64,000 nucleotides of DNA from Actinomadura citrea (GTDB lineage Bacteria; Actinomycetota; Actinomycetes; Streptosporangiales; Streptosporangiaceae): NCBI RefSeq assembly GCF_013409045.1, contig NZ_JACCBT010000001.1:7170669-7234668 (forward strand). The letters run 5' to 3'. The notes below the pieces were generated by a model. The model was given only the letters and a program-made list of their open reading frames with translations, ran no database searches and had not been told where the DNA came from. Both the position numbers and the translations under genes were made by a program. Position 1 is the first letter of the stretch. Each line of letters opens with the position of its first letter. Positions 55,901-63,939 of this stretch are shown one piece after another.

Positions 55901-56882
55901 GCGCCAGGCCGGCGACTTCACCGCCGCGCTGGTGCGCGACCGCGCGACGCTGATCGGGCTGCGCCGCGAGCTGGGCGACGACCACGAGCTGACCCGGACC
56001 GCGGCCATGAACCTCACGCTGTCCCTGACCCTGGACGGGCAGGACGCCTCCGTCCGGGAGGCGCTGGCGATCGAACGGCGCACCCGGCAGCGGCAGCGGC
56101 GGACGGAACCCGGTGACCATCTGGCGCTCGCGATCTCCGCCTACAAGATCGGCGCGCTCCTGCGCCGTCTCGGGCGGTACGACGACTCGGCGCGGGAGCT
56201 GACCCACTCGGTCGTCATCCTCCGCGAGCTCTACCGCGACGACGCCGCCAACCTCCATCTGCTGAGCGCCCAGCGCCACCAGCGCATCACCCGCCGGCAC
56301 CGGCCCGGCGACCCGGAGGCGCGCGCCGACGACCGGGACGAGCTGCGCAGGCTGCTGAAGATCCACCTGGACTTCCATCCCGGTGAGAACTACGAGACGC
56401 TCGCCTGCCGGCTCGCCGTCGCCGCGGCCGAGCACGCCTGCGGCGCGTACGAGGCCGCGCGCGACGAGGCGAGCCGGGCGGTCATGGGCTACCTCGGCCT
56501 GTACGACGAAGGGCATCCGTTCGTCCAGCTCGCTCGCTGCAACCTGTCGGTCTACGCTCTCGCCCTCGGCGACGCCGACTTCGCCGGTGAGCAGAGCGCC
56601 ACCGCCCTTGACCTGCTGCGCGAGAGGCTGGACGACGACCACCCGTACGTGGTGGGGGCGCTGGTCGACCAGGCCAACGCCCTGATGGCCCTCGGCCGCT
56701 TCGACGAGGCCCTGGACCTCGACGAGCAGGCCGAGGATCGTCTCGTGTCCTGCTATCCCGACGACGAGCATCCGTGGGCCCTCGCCGTGCGCGGGAACCT
56801 CGCCCACACCCGGGCGCGGCTGCGGAACGAGGCGCCGGCCACCGAGCGCCGGGCGTTCCAGTGGGACGCGCCGCAGATCTGA
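52995..56882 (+). CDS. fxsT: FxsT-like STAND protein: ParA/MinD-like, TIR-like, NB-ARC and TPR regions
   Basis: A 1295-residue protein matching the tetratricopeptide-repeat member of FxSxx-COOH systems. Residues 1-300 resemble a ParA/MinD ATPase (IAFTSPERGAGCTTTLANLA, LLVDGDLASPAL), but the P-loop Lys is Cys. About 311-420 is a degenerate TIR-like fold (YRVIYEPAQRAWADWLGVQ, VVIVVGPEA). From about 450 an NB-ARC ATPase has an intact P-loop GAAGTGKSRLA (near 471), LLIYDNVE and LPLNVALAAAW. The last 500 residues are TPR-like helical repeats. Such proteins act as nucleotide-driven sensors or switches. The TTG at 52995 follows AAGGAGCCGCG. The gene is 98 bp after the precursor in the same direction. 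Confidence 0.85.
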   Translation: MVPPVPPRSGPPNVIAFTSPERGAGCTTTLANLAWMLALAGRAVLLVDGDLASPALEDHATRFAGDGSGEAGLLDLARGFGSGGQGAPRGLDLLPVLRHREPPGPPIAGRVDFLPARGSGGARGHWTELGTSDLHGFVAALRDGLRSTSYDHVLVDAAGLPAEALARLADTVVIGVRADSGGIVAGEALARELKAVVVPRLLPMLMQVEDASSLSVRSGAGVAFAWLFPGTTPPSVRDAYWRRMAIPRVADAERLAVFGGDQAGSGLLTAYRDVLRTILDEQRFDPPRATAEAVEEYRVRIGAEDELRTRHYRVIYEPAQRAWADWLGVQFRSTHLRPAGQGQVRDDDVVIVVGPEAAGAAPSVTPVSGGHWYLRLSPEDPARDVPPSARIDLFALGEPAARDELFQRLMPARTPPAPREAPGDPRFPGRAPGHRRLPPAAGVFVERGGEIERMRDALLGSDRDGIYLINGAAGTGKSRLALEYALRFSGDYDAIWWITAASSGSVRAGLTAMHEAVEARGGRRSASAAGDPVAQFVREEVDRAGTWLLIYDNVERAEDLADLVPETTRGNHVIITGGDVETLRTGTLVRRVEKITRAGPFTRAESRELFRRRVPALSDEHIDRLARHMRDLPLNVALAAAWVERHADWRQRGATRPVEPGPGTAASAGAFREMEAVEDAVETFTSLFADGAAAVRLAPPAPRGDAARREEADLLTARIVLGLTLDALRQIDSGEAAVHLMRMAAFLSPDGVGRRLLFSPAMLAALEAHWSDLAEDSVRLEALLVRLMRYGLAEVDYELGGELRVHRMVQKIIRDSLRDGERDRVTAEVHRVLAAFAPADAEVDKPYHAATFAELRRHLFVSEALASGERPVRRWLACHVRHLYLAGDVNDRRLGLDVAERLSAGWRERLDADDPLLLRVEVQRANLLRALGRFEEAAVISEDALNRQMRLGYSDTRTLMSARGYAADLRQAGDFTAALVRDRATLIGLRRELGDDHELTRTAAMNLTLSLTLDGQDASVREALAIERRTRQRQRRTEPGDHLALAISAYKIGALLRRLGRYDDSARELTHSVVILRELYRDDAANLHLLSAQRHQRITRRHRPGDPEARADDRDELRRLLKIHLDFHPGENYETLACRLAVAAAEHACGAYEAARDEASRAVMGYLGLYDEGHPFVQLARCNLSVYALALGDADFAGEQSATALDLLRERLDDDHPYVVGALVDQANALMALGRFDEALDLDEQAEDRLVSCYPDDEHPWALAVRGNLAHTRARLRNEAPATERRAFQWDAPQI

Positions 56883-56908
56883 GAGCGGCCGGACGGAGAG
56901 GAGACCGA

Positions 56909-57847
56909 GTGACCGAGACCCCGAGGACCGCCACGCGACGTGCGGGCCATATCGACGCCGGCGCCGGAACGCTGCTGCTGGAGAACACGGTGAAGGAGGT
57001 CTTCGAGGGCGCCGCCGGGCTGCTGCACACCGCGAACTTCATCGACGGCATGTTCCGGTTCGCTGTGGAAGATACGGATCTGTCACCGGAGGACAGGAAG
57101 CTCCACGCCCAGATCGGCGGCAGGCTGGGCCCGACCTTCGCCAAGATCGACTCGTGGACGGCGTCGCTGGACTGCGGGCGGCTCATCCGCCTGGTCCTGT
57201 CCTGCGCCGCCGGCGGCGTCTACTACATCTCGCTCCGCCCGGGGGAGACCCAGTTCGGTGTCGCGCGGGAGGGCGCGGCGGTCGAACGCGGCGACCGGCA
57301 GATGGCGCAGATCTCCGACCAGGTGCGCGAGCTCTACTCGCTGGGGCCCGAGAACCTCGGCGGCTACAGCACTTATGCCCCGGTGCTCCCGGACGTCCCC
57401 GAACCGGCGCCCGTCCTGTTCGAGGCCCCGGACGCCGACGCCCGCCTGGTGGAGCTCAGCCGGCGGCGGGTCTCTCCGCTCGACCTTCACTACGTCTCAG
57501 GTCACCGCGGCGGCGACCACCTCTTCAGCACCGACGTGCTCACCGACGACAGCCTCGGGACGTACTTCCGCAAGGTGTCGGTCGCCGAGCACAGGAAGCG
57601 CTACGAGGAGATCTTCCTCGCCTCGCGGCAGCTCGTGCGGTCCCTGTCGTACCGGCTCAGACCCGCCCTGCGAGGGCGGCTGTCCCGGCTCGTCATGGAC
57701 GTCGAGCAGGGGGCGCTCTACTACCGGTGCCTGCCGGACGATCTGGCGCTCTTCGGTGTCACCCTGCGCCAGAGGAACGTGTGGGACGCCGACCGGCGCC
57801 TGGAAACGATCATTGACGAGTACACCGGCGGTGGCTCCGCGGCGTGA
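56909..57847 (+). CDS. Tandem roadblock-like protein of the Fxs locus, unknown function
   Basis: A 312-residue soluble protein, 26 bp after the FxsT-like gene and probably in its operon. The GTG start has AGGAGACCGA in front. Two segments repeat: GRLIRLVLSCAAGGVYY...FGVA (about 90-119) and GRLSRLVMDVEQGALYY...FGVTLR (about 256-287). Both have the strand pattern of a roadblock/LC7 or profilin-like fold, each preceded by helices. Roadblock proteins control GTPases or STAND ATPases, so it may regulate its FxsT neighbour. The fold assignment is inferred from pattern only; the protein belongs to no family I can name. Confidence 0.7.
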   Translation: MTETPRTATRRAGHIDAGAGTLLLENTVKEVFEGAAGLLHTANFIDGMFRFAVEDTDLSPEDRKLHAQIGGRLGPTFAKIDSWTASLDCGRLIRLVLSCAAGGVYYISLRPGETQFGVAREGAAVERGDRQMAQISDQVRELYSLGPENLGGYSTYAPVLPDVPEPAPVLFEAPDADARLVELSRRRVSPLDLHYVSGHRGGDHLFSTDVLTDDSLGTYFRKVSVAEHRKRYEEIFLASRQLVRSLSYRLRPALRGRLSRLVMDVEQGALYYRCLPDDLALFGVTLRQRNVWDADRRLETIIDEYTGGGSAA

Positions 57848-57931
57848 GCACCGGGAACCGGCGGGACGGGCGAGGACTGGAGGGGAGCGGTCTACTTCGG
57901 GAGCGGACGGGCGCCGGCGGCGGGACGTCTC

Positions 57932-60403
57932 TCAGGCGGGCGAGGGGCCCGGCAAGGCGTCCGGCGGCGGGTCGGAGGTGCTGTCCGATTCCTCCGCGGC
58001 AAGGAGGACGCTGCGCCTGACGCGCCCGCTCAGCCCGTCCAGGCTGTCCACGATCGCGACCTGGGCCACCGAGCCGCTCAGGCCGGGGACCACGTCGTCG
58101 GACAGGCTGCCGAGCTGGCTCAGCGCCGACAGCGGGACGGCGTCGTAGCTGGCGTCGAACGCCTCGCAGAGCCGGTCCAGCCTGACCCGGTCCTCGGTGG
58201 TGGGGCCCGGCCGGGACCGCACGCCGGCCAGCCAGCCGGCGACCGACTCCTCGAACGAGGTCACGAGCCGCCGCAGCACCATGCTCACCCCGATCGCCTC
58301 GAAGATCTCGTAGCGGCGCAGCCGGTAGCTGAGCATGGCGCCGGCGGTGGCCGCGTCGTCCCGGGACAGGTCGAAGGAGCGCCCGATGTAGCCGTCGACG
58401 TCGTCGATCGCGGCGAGGCATTCGAGCGCGTGGGTGAAGAGCCGGATCACGGCGTTCGGCAGGTCCGGGCCGGGCCGCTCCGGCTCGGCGGCGGCTCGGG
58501 CGGGCGCCGCGGGCGGGTGGGTCAGGTCCCTTCTGATCGCCTGGAGCTGCCGGTCGGCCTGCTGGCGGATCTGCTCGACCTGGCTCTGCAGGTTGAGCAG
58601 GTGGTCGTGCGAGGCGGTCACCTGCCGCCTGATCCGCTCCATCGAGTCGCGCATCATCTCGATGTCCTTGCCGGAGGCCGCGGGACCGGCGCGGTCGCCG
58701 ATGATCTCCCGGTTGAGAGCGTCCACGCTTCCGGTGAGGACATCGTGGAACTGGTCGGCGAGGTACACGATCGGCGGCGCTCCGCACGCCCGGGTCAGGG
58801 AGGGGCGGATCTCCTCGCTCAGGAACCCCGTCACCACGACCACGCGGCGCTTGGGGCTGTTGCTGCGGATGGCCCGGACGCGGGCGATCAGCGATTCGGC
58901 CTCGTCCGCCTGCACCAGCGGCGCGCTCACCACGATCGCGCAGCCCGCGCGGTCCTGCCCGGGGGGCATCGGGATCCAGAAGTCGGGCCGCTCGCGCTCG
59001 GGCAGCAGGGGATAGCTCGTCTCGGCCACCCAGCCCCGCCCGTTGAGGATCTCGGAGATGTTCGAGAGGAGGTCGTCCAGCGGCACCACGTAGCCGAGGT
59101 TCTCCTGCCGCGCCGCCGTGTGGACGGCGGGCGCGTCCACCCGCGCGGGCGGCACGGTGAGCTGGAAGCTGCGGTAGCAGAGCCTGACGACCTGGCGCGG
59201 ACGGCCGCCGGTGAGCCGGCGGATCGCGTCGCAGGCCGACTGTTCGAACGGTTCGAGCACGCCGCCCTGGCGCAGCCGGACGTACTCGGCGATCTGCCCG
59301 CCGTCCAGGGGGGAGGGCGAGATGCGGGTGCGTATGCGGGACTTGACGTCGTCGGGGAGCTGGTCGAGGTACTCGGGCAGACCGCCGAGGACGAGCAGTC
59401 CACCGCTCTCGACGAACGTGCGCAGCAGCTTGTGGAACGACTTCAGGGTGTCGGCCGTGTTCGTCATGTCCGGCTGGAGGGGGCCGGGACGGCCGAGAAA
59501 CTTCTCGATGTCGTCGATGACGAGTGCGAAGTGCTGCCCCTGCCGTCCGTAGAGGCTGGTGAGCGCGCCCATGCAGTCCAGCATCTGGGCGTTGGACGAC
59601 AGGGCCCCGGTGATCCCCTGCTCCTGGAGGCGGGCGTCGGGCGGCGCGCCGCTCGCCAGCCAGTCCATCACCGCGAGCACGAGCTGGACGTCGGCCAGCA
59701 GGGCGAAGGCGGTGCCGAACTGCTTGTTCCCGGTCACCTGCCAGAGCCGCTCCTGGAGCTGCCTCGGCACCCTGGCCGCCAGACCGGCCTGCCGCGCGAT
59801 CGTCCGGGGGTCGAGTCCGGGGTCGCGCCTCTCCAGCGCCGCCGCCTGTTCGGCCAGGTGGGGGAAGTCGATCCGGAGCCGCTCGGCGACCACGTCGGCG
59901 TAGTAGCCGAGGGCGATGTCCTTGAGCTCGTCGGGGTGGAACCTGGTGATGAAGGAGGCCCGGTACAGCGTGCCGAAGTCGGCGGCCTGCGCCGACAGAT
60001 AGATGATCTTGCGCGGGATCGCGGCGCCTGGCGGCGGATGGCGTAACCGGTGGATCAGGGTGTTGAGCAGGTGCGTCTTGCCGGTGCCCGCCTCACCGGC
60101 GACGGCGATGACCTCGCCGTTCGCGCCGGTGGAGGACGCCCGCACCGCCTCGTCGTCGGTCAGTTCCCGCGGGTCGGCCGCTCCGGCCTCGCCACCGCGC
60201 CGACCGGTGCCCTGCTGGGAGCGCACGTCCCGCCAGAGGATCAGGCTCCGCGCGAGATAGTCGTCGACCACGCGCCGCACGGTGAGGATCGCCGGGGTGT
60301 CGAGGCTGACCACCTCGCCCGGCAGTTCGCCCAGCATGGCGGACGCCCCGGGAGGGAAGGGATTGCGCCGTGCCGCCGGTGACGGCTCATGATCAGCAGT
60401 CAT
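57932..60403 (-). CDS. AAA/STAND-type P-loop ATPase (823 aa) within the Fxs locus
   Basis: An 823-residue ATPase. The P-loop is GEAGTGKTHLL at residues 103-113, followed by Walker B LVIDDIEKF near 295, a KAP/ORC-like arrangement. The helical lid contains LEPFEQSACDAIRRLTGGRPRQVVRLC, the usual pattern of ORC/Cdc6-like AAA domains. A coiled coil lies at about 581-625 (RDSMERIRRQVTASHDHLL, QVEQIRQQADRQLQAI). The C-terminal region is helical and ends in a Ser/Pro-rich tail. Its ATG overlaps the stop of the other ATPase gene (ATGA). It converges on the roadblock-like gene with an 84-bp gap. The role is unknown; a switch or remodelling ATPase is likely. Confidence 0.75.
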   Translation of the reverse strand: MTADHEPSPAARRNPFPPGASAMLGELPGEVVSLDTPAILTVRRVVDDYLARSLILWRDVRSQQGTGRRGGEAGAADPRELTDDEAVRASSTGANGEVIAVAGEAGTGKTHLLNTLIHRLRHPPPGAAIPRKIIYLSAQAADFGTLYRASFITRFHPDELKDIALGYYADVVAERLRIDFPHLAEQAAALERRDPGLDPRTIARQAGLAARVPRQLQERLWQVTGNKQFGTAFALLADVQLVLAVMDWLASGAPPDARLQEQGITGALSSNAQMLDCMGALTSLYGRQGQHFALVIDDIEKFLGRPGPLQPDMTNTADTLKSFHKLLRTFVESGGLLVLGGLPEYLDQLPDDVKSRIRTRISPSPLDGGQIAEYVRLRQGGVLEPFEQSACDAIRRLTGGRPRQVVRLCYRSFQLTVPPARVDAPAVHTAARQENLGYVVPLDDLLSNISEILNGRGWVAETSYPLLPERERPDFWIPMPPGQDRAGCAIVVSAPLVQADEAESLIARVRAIRSNSPKRRVVVVTGFLSEEIRPSLTRACGAPPIVYLADQFHDVLTGSVDALNREIIGDRAGPAASGKDIEMMRDSMERIRRQVTASHDHLLNLQSQVEQIRQQADRQLQAIRRDLTHPPAAPARAAAEPERPGPDLPNAVIRLFTHALECLAAIDDVDGYIGRSFDLSRDDAATAGAMLSYRLRRYEIFEAIGVSMVLRRLVTSFEESVAGWLAGVRSRPGPTTEDRVRLDRLCEAFDASYDAVPLSALSQLGSLSDDVVPGLSGSVAQVAIVDSLDGLSGRVRRSVLLAAEESDSTSDPPPDALPGPSPA

Positions 60404-61407
60404 GAGGAGCCCGTTTCTGCGATCGGCGGGGCCAGGATGAACTGGGACGCCAGATCACTGTAACTCACATCGCGCGGACTGTCAGCCCTAATGATCTGCT
60501 CGAAGACCTCCGCCAAGCCGTCCACCAGCAGCCTTATCGTCATGCGCCCGTCATATGCCGTCATAATCGCTTTGATATGGTCTTCCTGAATATTCAGCGA
60601 TTCCCGGCGGTCCGTTTCCCGGTAGAGGCGCCGCCGGACGAATTCCCAGCCGTCCTCGACGGCCAGCGGGCCGGGACGCAGCGGGATGACGGAGAGGTTG
60701 CCGTGGAACGGCGGGTGCTCCTGATCGGTGTCCTCGTCCTCGAACTCCGCGAAGAACAGCATGCAGGGCTGGACGACGTCGGCGTAGAAGCGCACGTCGA
60801 GCAGGCTCGCGGAGCGCGGAAGGATGACCACGACCAGCGGGCCGTCGTCGGCGGCTCCCAGGCCGATCTCCCAGAGCATGGTGGCGACCTCGTCCCTCAC
60901 CCGATCCGTGGTGAGGCCCTCCCGGGCCTTGAGGCGGTCGACGTCCTTGATCACGCTCTGCAGGCGCTCCAGCCGGGACTGCGAGCCCGCGAAGTGCGCG
61001 CTCTCCATCAGTTGCGAGCAGATCTTGAAGACCAGTCCCAGCATCCGCCGCTCCGGTGTCCCGACCGGGCCGCTCAGCGTCCTGGCGTCGACGACCTGCA
61101 GGTCGATCTGTCCGGCGAGCTCCTTGAGGAAATGGACGCACCTGCAGATCAGGGACGTCTTTCCGGTCCCCTCCATTCCGTGGACGAAGACGAGATGGCC
61201 CCTGTCGCGGATCGCCTCGATATCGTCTATCTCGCTCTGGAAGGCCGAGAAGCATGTGGTGAACGAGCGGATCTTCACGTAGTGGTCCGCGTGCTTGCCG
61301 ACGCGGTGGGGCTCCAGGGCCAGGGGCGGCCTGTCGGCGTAACGCACCAGACGAAGCGGATTCCCCACCGAGAGGCGCCCGTTTCCCGGCCTGAGGTCGT
61401 TCGTCAC
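60400..61407 (-). CDS. P-loop ATPase (335 aa), partner of the larger ATPase
   Basis: A 335-residue protein with Walker A GMEGTGKTSL at residues 77-86. The Walker B strand position (GPLVVVILPRSASLL) lacks acidic residues, so hydrolysis may be weak. The rest is alpha/beta with a helical lid region ending MTAYDGRMTIRLLVDGLAEVFEQIIRAD, given by its ends near residues 282 and 309. The GTG start overlaps the lipoprotein stop (GTGA), and its stop overlaps the next gene start (ATGA). It probably forms a complex with the 823-residue ATPase, perhaps at the membrane through the lipoprotein. Confidence 0.72.
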   Translation of the reverse strand: MTNDLRPGNGRLSVGNPLRLVRYADRPPLALEPHRVGKHADHYVKIRSFTTCFSAFQSEIDDIEAIRDRGHLVFVHGMEGTGKTSLICRCVHFLKELAGQIDLQVVDARTLSGPVGTPERRMLGLVFKICSQLMESAHFAGSQSRLERLQSVIKDVDRLKAREGLTTDRVRDEVATMLWEIGLGAADDGPLVVVILPRSASLLDVRFYADVVQPCMLFFAEFEDEDTDQEHPPFHGNLSVIPLRPGPLAVEDGWEFVRRRLYRETDRRESLNIQEDHIKAIMTAYDGRMTIRLLVDGLAEVFEQIIRADSPRDVSYSDLASQFILAPPIAETGSS

Positions 61408-62372
61408 GAGGGAACCTTCTGCCACAGCGCGAACCAGCGGAGGACCGGCGGTCGCCAAGGGTGCTCCAAGGCGCGCGCGGTGCCGCCGACCTGGGCGTCG
61501 ATCCGGTGGACGAGGTCCATGACCGCCGCGTGCCGGGTCTCTCTGTCCTCGTCGTCCAGGTCGCTCCACCCCGCGACGACGGAGGTGTCAAGCTCGTCCG
61601 GGGCGAGTGCGGCGAGCACCGGGGACAGGGTGCGCCACCAGGGGTGCCGGGCCTTGATCTCCTCCAGGTGGAGTGCCAGTTTCCGCGCGGTGTCGCGCAT
61701 GGCCTGGGCGGACGGCTGCCCGGCCGTCCTGCGCCGCTCGGCGTAGTCGCCGGCCTCGGCGAGGAATTCCCTGCCCAGTCTCCGGAGTTCGAGCCCCTCT
61801 TTCCGGCCGCGGTCCACGGCCGCTCTCCATTCGGTGGTGAAGAGGGTGAGCAGGGCGCCCACCAGGAGCGGACCGATGACCTTTGCGGCGGACGCCCACG
61901 CCGATGATCCTTTCTTGGACTTCTCCCGCGAAACGGTCTGGGCGCCTATCAGGGCGTCACAGGCGCGGTCGAAGTCCTTTCTGTGAAGTACGGCCCAGGC
62001 CTGCAGTTCGGCGGGGCCGGGAGTGCGGGCGGCCGAAGTCGGCCACGGCGATGCTCCGGACGGGCCCGAAGGGGCGGGCGACGCGGTGGGGGCCGGCGTC
62101 CCCGGCGGTGTCCCGGTGGGCGCCGGTGCGGACGCGGCCCCCGGGGCGGGGAGCCCGAGCGCCAGGAGTGCGGTGGTCATCTGGCCGGGGCGGGACAGGC
62201 AGTACACGGTGGCGGCCTCCCGCTGGTCCCCCGCACCGGGGGACGGGGCGGACAAGGGCGGCGGATCGTCCGATAACGAGGGCGAGATTTCCGCGGCCGC
62301 GCCGGAGGGACGGCTCACGCACCCGATGAGCAGCAGACCGACCATACAGAAGAACAGCCTGCGAACGCCCAT
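61404..62372 (-). CDS. Lipoprotein/membrane protein heading the ATPase operon
   Basis: A 322-residue protein. It starts with a lipoprotein-like signal, MGVRRLFFCMVGLLLIGC with Cys18 as lipid site, then a long Pro/Ala/Thr/Ser-rich linker. A second hydrophobic helix lies at about 161-180 (KVIGPLLVGALLTLFTTEW), followed by a charged helical C-terminal domain. This layout would leave the linker outside and put the C-terminal domain in the cytoplasm. It could tether the two downstream ATPases to the membrane. It belongs to no family I recognise. The ATG has GGAGG seven bases upstream. Confidence 0.7.
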   Translation of the reverse strand: MGVRRLFFCMVGLLLIGCVSRPSGAAAEISPSLSDDPPPLSAPSPGAGDQREAATVYCLSRPGQMTTALLALGLPAPGAASAPAPTGTPPGTPAPTASPAPSGPSGASPWPTSAARTPGPAELQAWAVLHRKDFDRACDALIGAQTVSREKSKKGSSAWASAAKVIGPLLVGALLTLFTTEWRAAVDRGRKEGLELRRLGREFLAEAGDYAERRRTAGQPSAQAMRDTARKLALHLEEIKARHPWWRTLSPVLAALAPDELDTSVVAGWSDLDDEDRETRHAAVMDLVHRIDAQVGGTARALEHPWRPPVLRWFALWQKVPS

Positions 62373-62559
62373 TGATCGTCCTCCGCGGTCAGAATAGCGC
62401 GCCGGCGTCGCCCGCCGTGGACGAGTCACGGACTCGCTACCGGACGGCAAGCGCCGCCGGCGAGTGACGGGCGCATGCGGGACGGGCGGCGACGTTTCAC
62501 GATCACGAGATGCGGACTAAAATGCGGGTGTTCGGGTGTTCGGCGGAAGGCCGGGCTTT

Positions 62560-63939
62560 ATGACGTTGATGAATCACTCCTTTTCCGGTTCCGATTTCGA
62601 CTCGCTCGCCTCGGGAATGGCGACGTCCGGTGCGATCGAATCGCTGGGAGCGATCCAGCACAGCCGGAACCTGCTGTTGCTGTGCTCCGTGGTGGACGCC
62701 GCCCGCCGGGCCGGCCACCCGGAGGCCGCGGCGGCCCGGCACGGTTTCGAGCAGCTGATGGAGCTGAAGCGGCGCGTCCCCGACGCCGCCGCGGCCGTCA
62801 TCAGCCACCCCTCGACCGGCGGGTGGGGCCTGCACGCGCTGCGCGTCCTCCAGGGCGGCGCCTCGCCCGGCGCCTCGCCCGGCGTGCGCCCCGCGCAGCT
62901 CGCGGGGATGGCCGCGGCCGCGGCGGTGCGCGGACGCCGCCCGGGGACCTTCACCGTTCCCGCCTCCCGCGGCGTGGTGACCCTGCCCTCGGTGGGCGTT
63001 CTCACAGCGCCCGGAGACGCCGAGACGGTGCGGATCGTCCACGACGGCCGGGAGGTCGTCGCCACGGCCGGACGGACGAGTTCACCGATCCCCGCTGACG
63101 GGACCCCGGACGCGCCGGGCTGGCGGGGCCTGCGCACCCTCCGGGCGTCGTCCGCCGGGAGAGCCGAGTTCGAGCTCCTTCTCGACGATGTGGACCCGTT
63201 CCGCTTCCCCGACGCGTCGTCCGCCGGAGCCGAGCGCCTCTCCGAGACCGCCGTCGCGGAACTGGAGCGGACGCTCGGCGCGAGCTGGGCCCTGCTGTCG
63301 CGCCACCACGGCTCCAGCGCGCGCGAGCTGTCCGGCATGGTGTCCACGCTCACGCCCCTGCGGTCGTCCGTCGGTTCGTTCCGCAGCGCCACCTCGCGGG
63401 AGCACTACGGCTGCGTCGCGTTCTCCCTGCCGGTCGACCCGACGCAGCTCGCGGTCACGCTCGTCCACGAGGCCCAGCACGGCAAGCTGGCGGCGATCAT
63501 GGACGCGGTGAAGCTGCTGCCCGGGGATGACGGCCGCCGGTACTACGCGCCCTGGCGCCCCGACCCGAGGCCGTTCTCCGGCCTGTTGCACGGCACCTAC
63601 GCGTTCCTGGGCGTCGTGCGGTTCTGGCGGCGGCAGCGCTGGCTGGAGGCGGGCGAGCACGCCCTGGCGGCGCATCTGGAGTACGCGCACTGGCGCGAGG
63701 CGGTGCGGCTCGGGCTCGTCCAGCTCTGTTCGCACGACCGCCTGCCCGCGCTCACCGTGCGGTTCGTCCAGGGGATGCGGCGCGTGCTGGACCAGTGGGG
63801 GGCCGAGCCGGTCCCCGGGCCGGCCGCCGCACTGGCGGCGGAGCGGTTCCACGCGCACCGCCAGCGCTGGATCGCCGCCAACGGGCCGCTGCCCGGCTGC
63901 CTGCGGACGGTCCGCGACCTTCCGGACCCGGTCGCATGA
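62560..63939 (+). CDS. HExxH-motif peptide-modification protein of the Fxs system
   Basis: A 459-residue protein of the HExxH-domain family found beside FxsB radical SAM enzymes. The zinc-type motif is HEAQH at residues 303-307. Its opening (FSGSDFDSLASGMATS, QHSRNLLLLCSVVDAA) and the HLEYAHWRE segment are typical of the family. Some HExxH proteins of these clusters may oxidise or cleave the precursor; the reaction is not established here. The ATG at 62560 follows GGAAGG at nine bases; a GTG at 62536 is the alternative. Its stop overlaps the radical SAM start (ATGA). A 12-nt GGCGCCTCGCCC unit is repeated in tandem near residue 105. Confidence 0.85.
   Translation: MTLMNHSFSGSDFDSLASGMATSGAIESLGAIQHSRNLLLLCSVVDAARRAGHPEAAAARHGFEQLMELKRRVPDAAAAVISHPSTGGWGLHALRVLQGGASPGASPGVRPAQLAGMAAAAAVRGRRPGTFTVPASRGVVTLPSVGVLTAPGDAETVRIVHDGREVVATAGRTSSPIPADGTPDAPGWRGLRTLRASSAGRAEFELLLDDVDPFRFPDASSAGAERLSETAVAELERTLGASWALLSRHHGSSARELSGMVSTLTPLRSSVGSFRSATSREHYGCVAFSLPVDPTQLAVTLVHEAQHGKLAAIMDAVKLLPGDDGRRYYAPWRPDPRPFSGLLHGTYAFLGVVRFWRRQRWLEAGEHALAAHLEYAHWREAVRLGLVQLCSHDRLPALTVRFVQGMRRVLDQWGAEPVPGPAAALAAERFHAHRQRWIAANGPLPGCLRTVRDLPDPVA

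Noticed and set aside
52839..56807. 1322-codon minus-strand frame opposite the FxsT-like gene
   Set aside because: Shadow of the plus-strand gene, whose P-loop and TPR features are clear.
62850..62885. Tandem GGCGCCTCGCCC repeat as a regulatory or phase-variable element
   Set aside because: Only two units, in frame inside the HExxH gene; it just encodes a GASP-like duplication.
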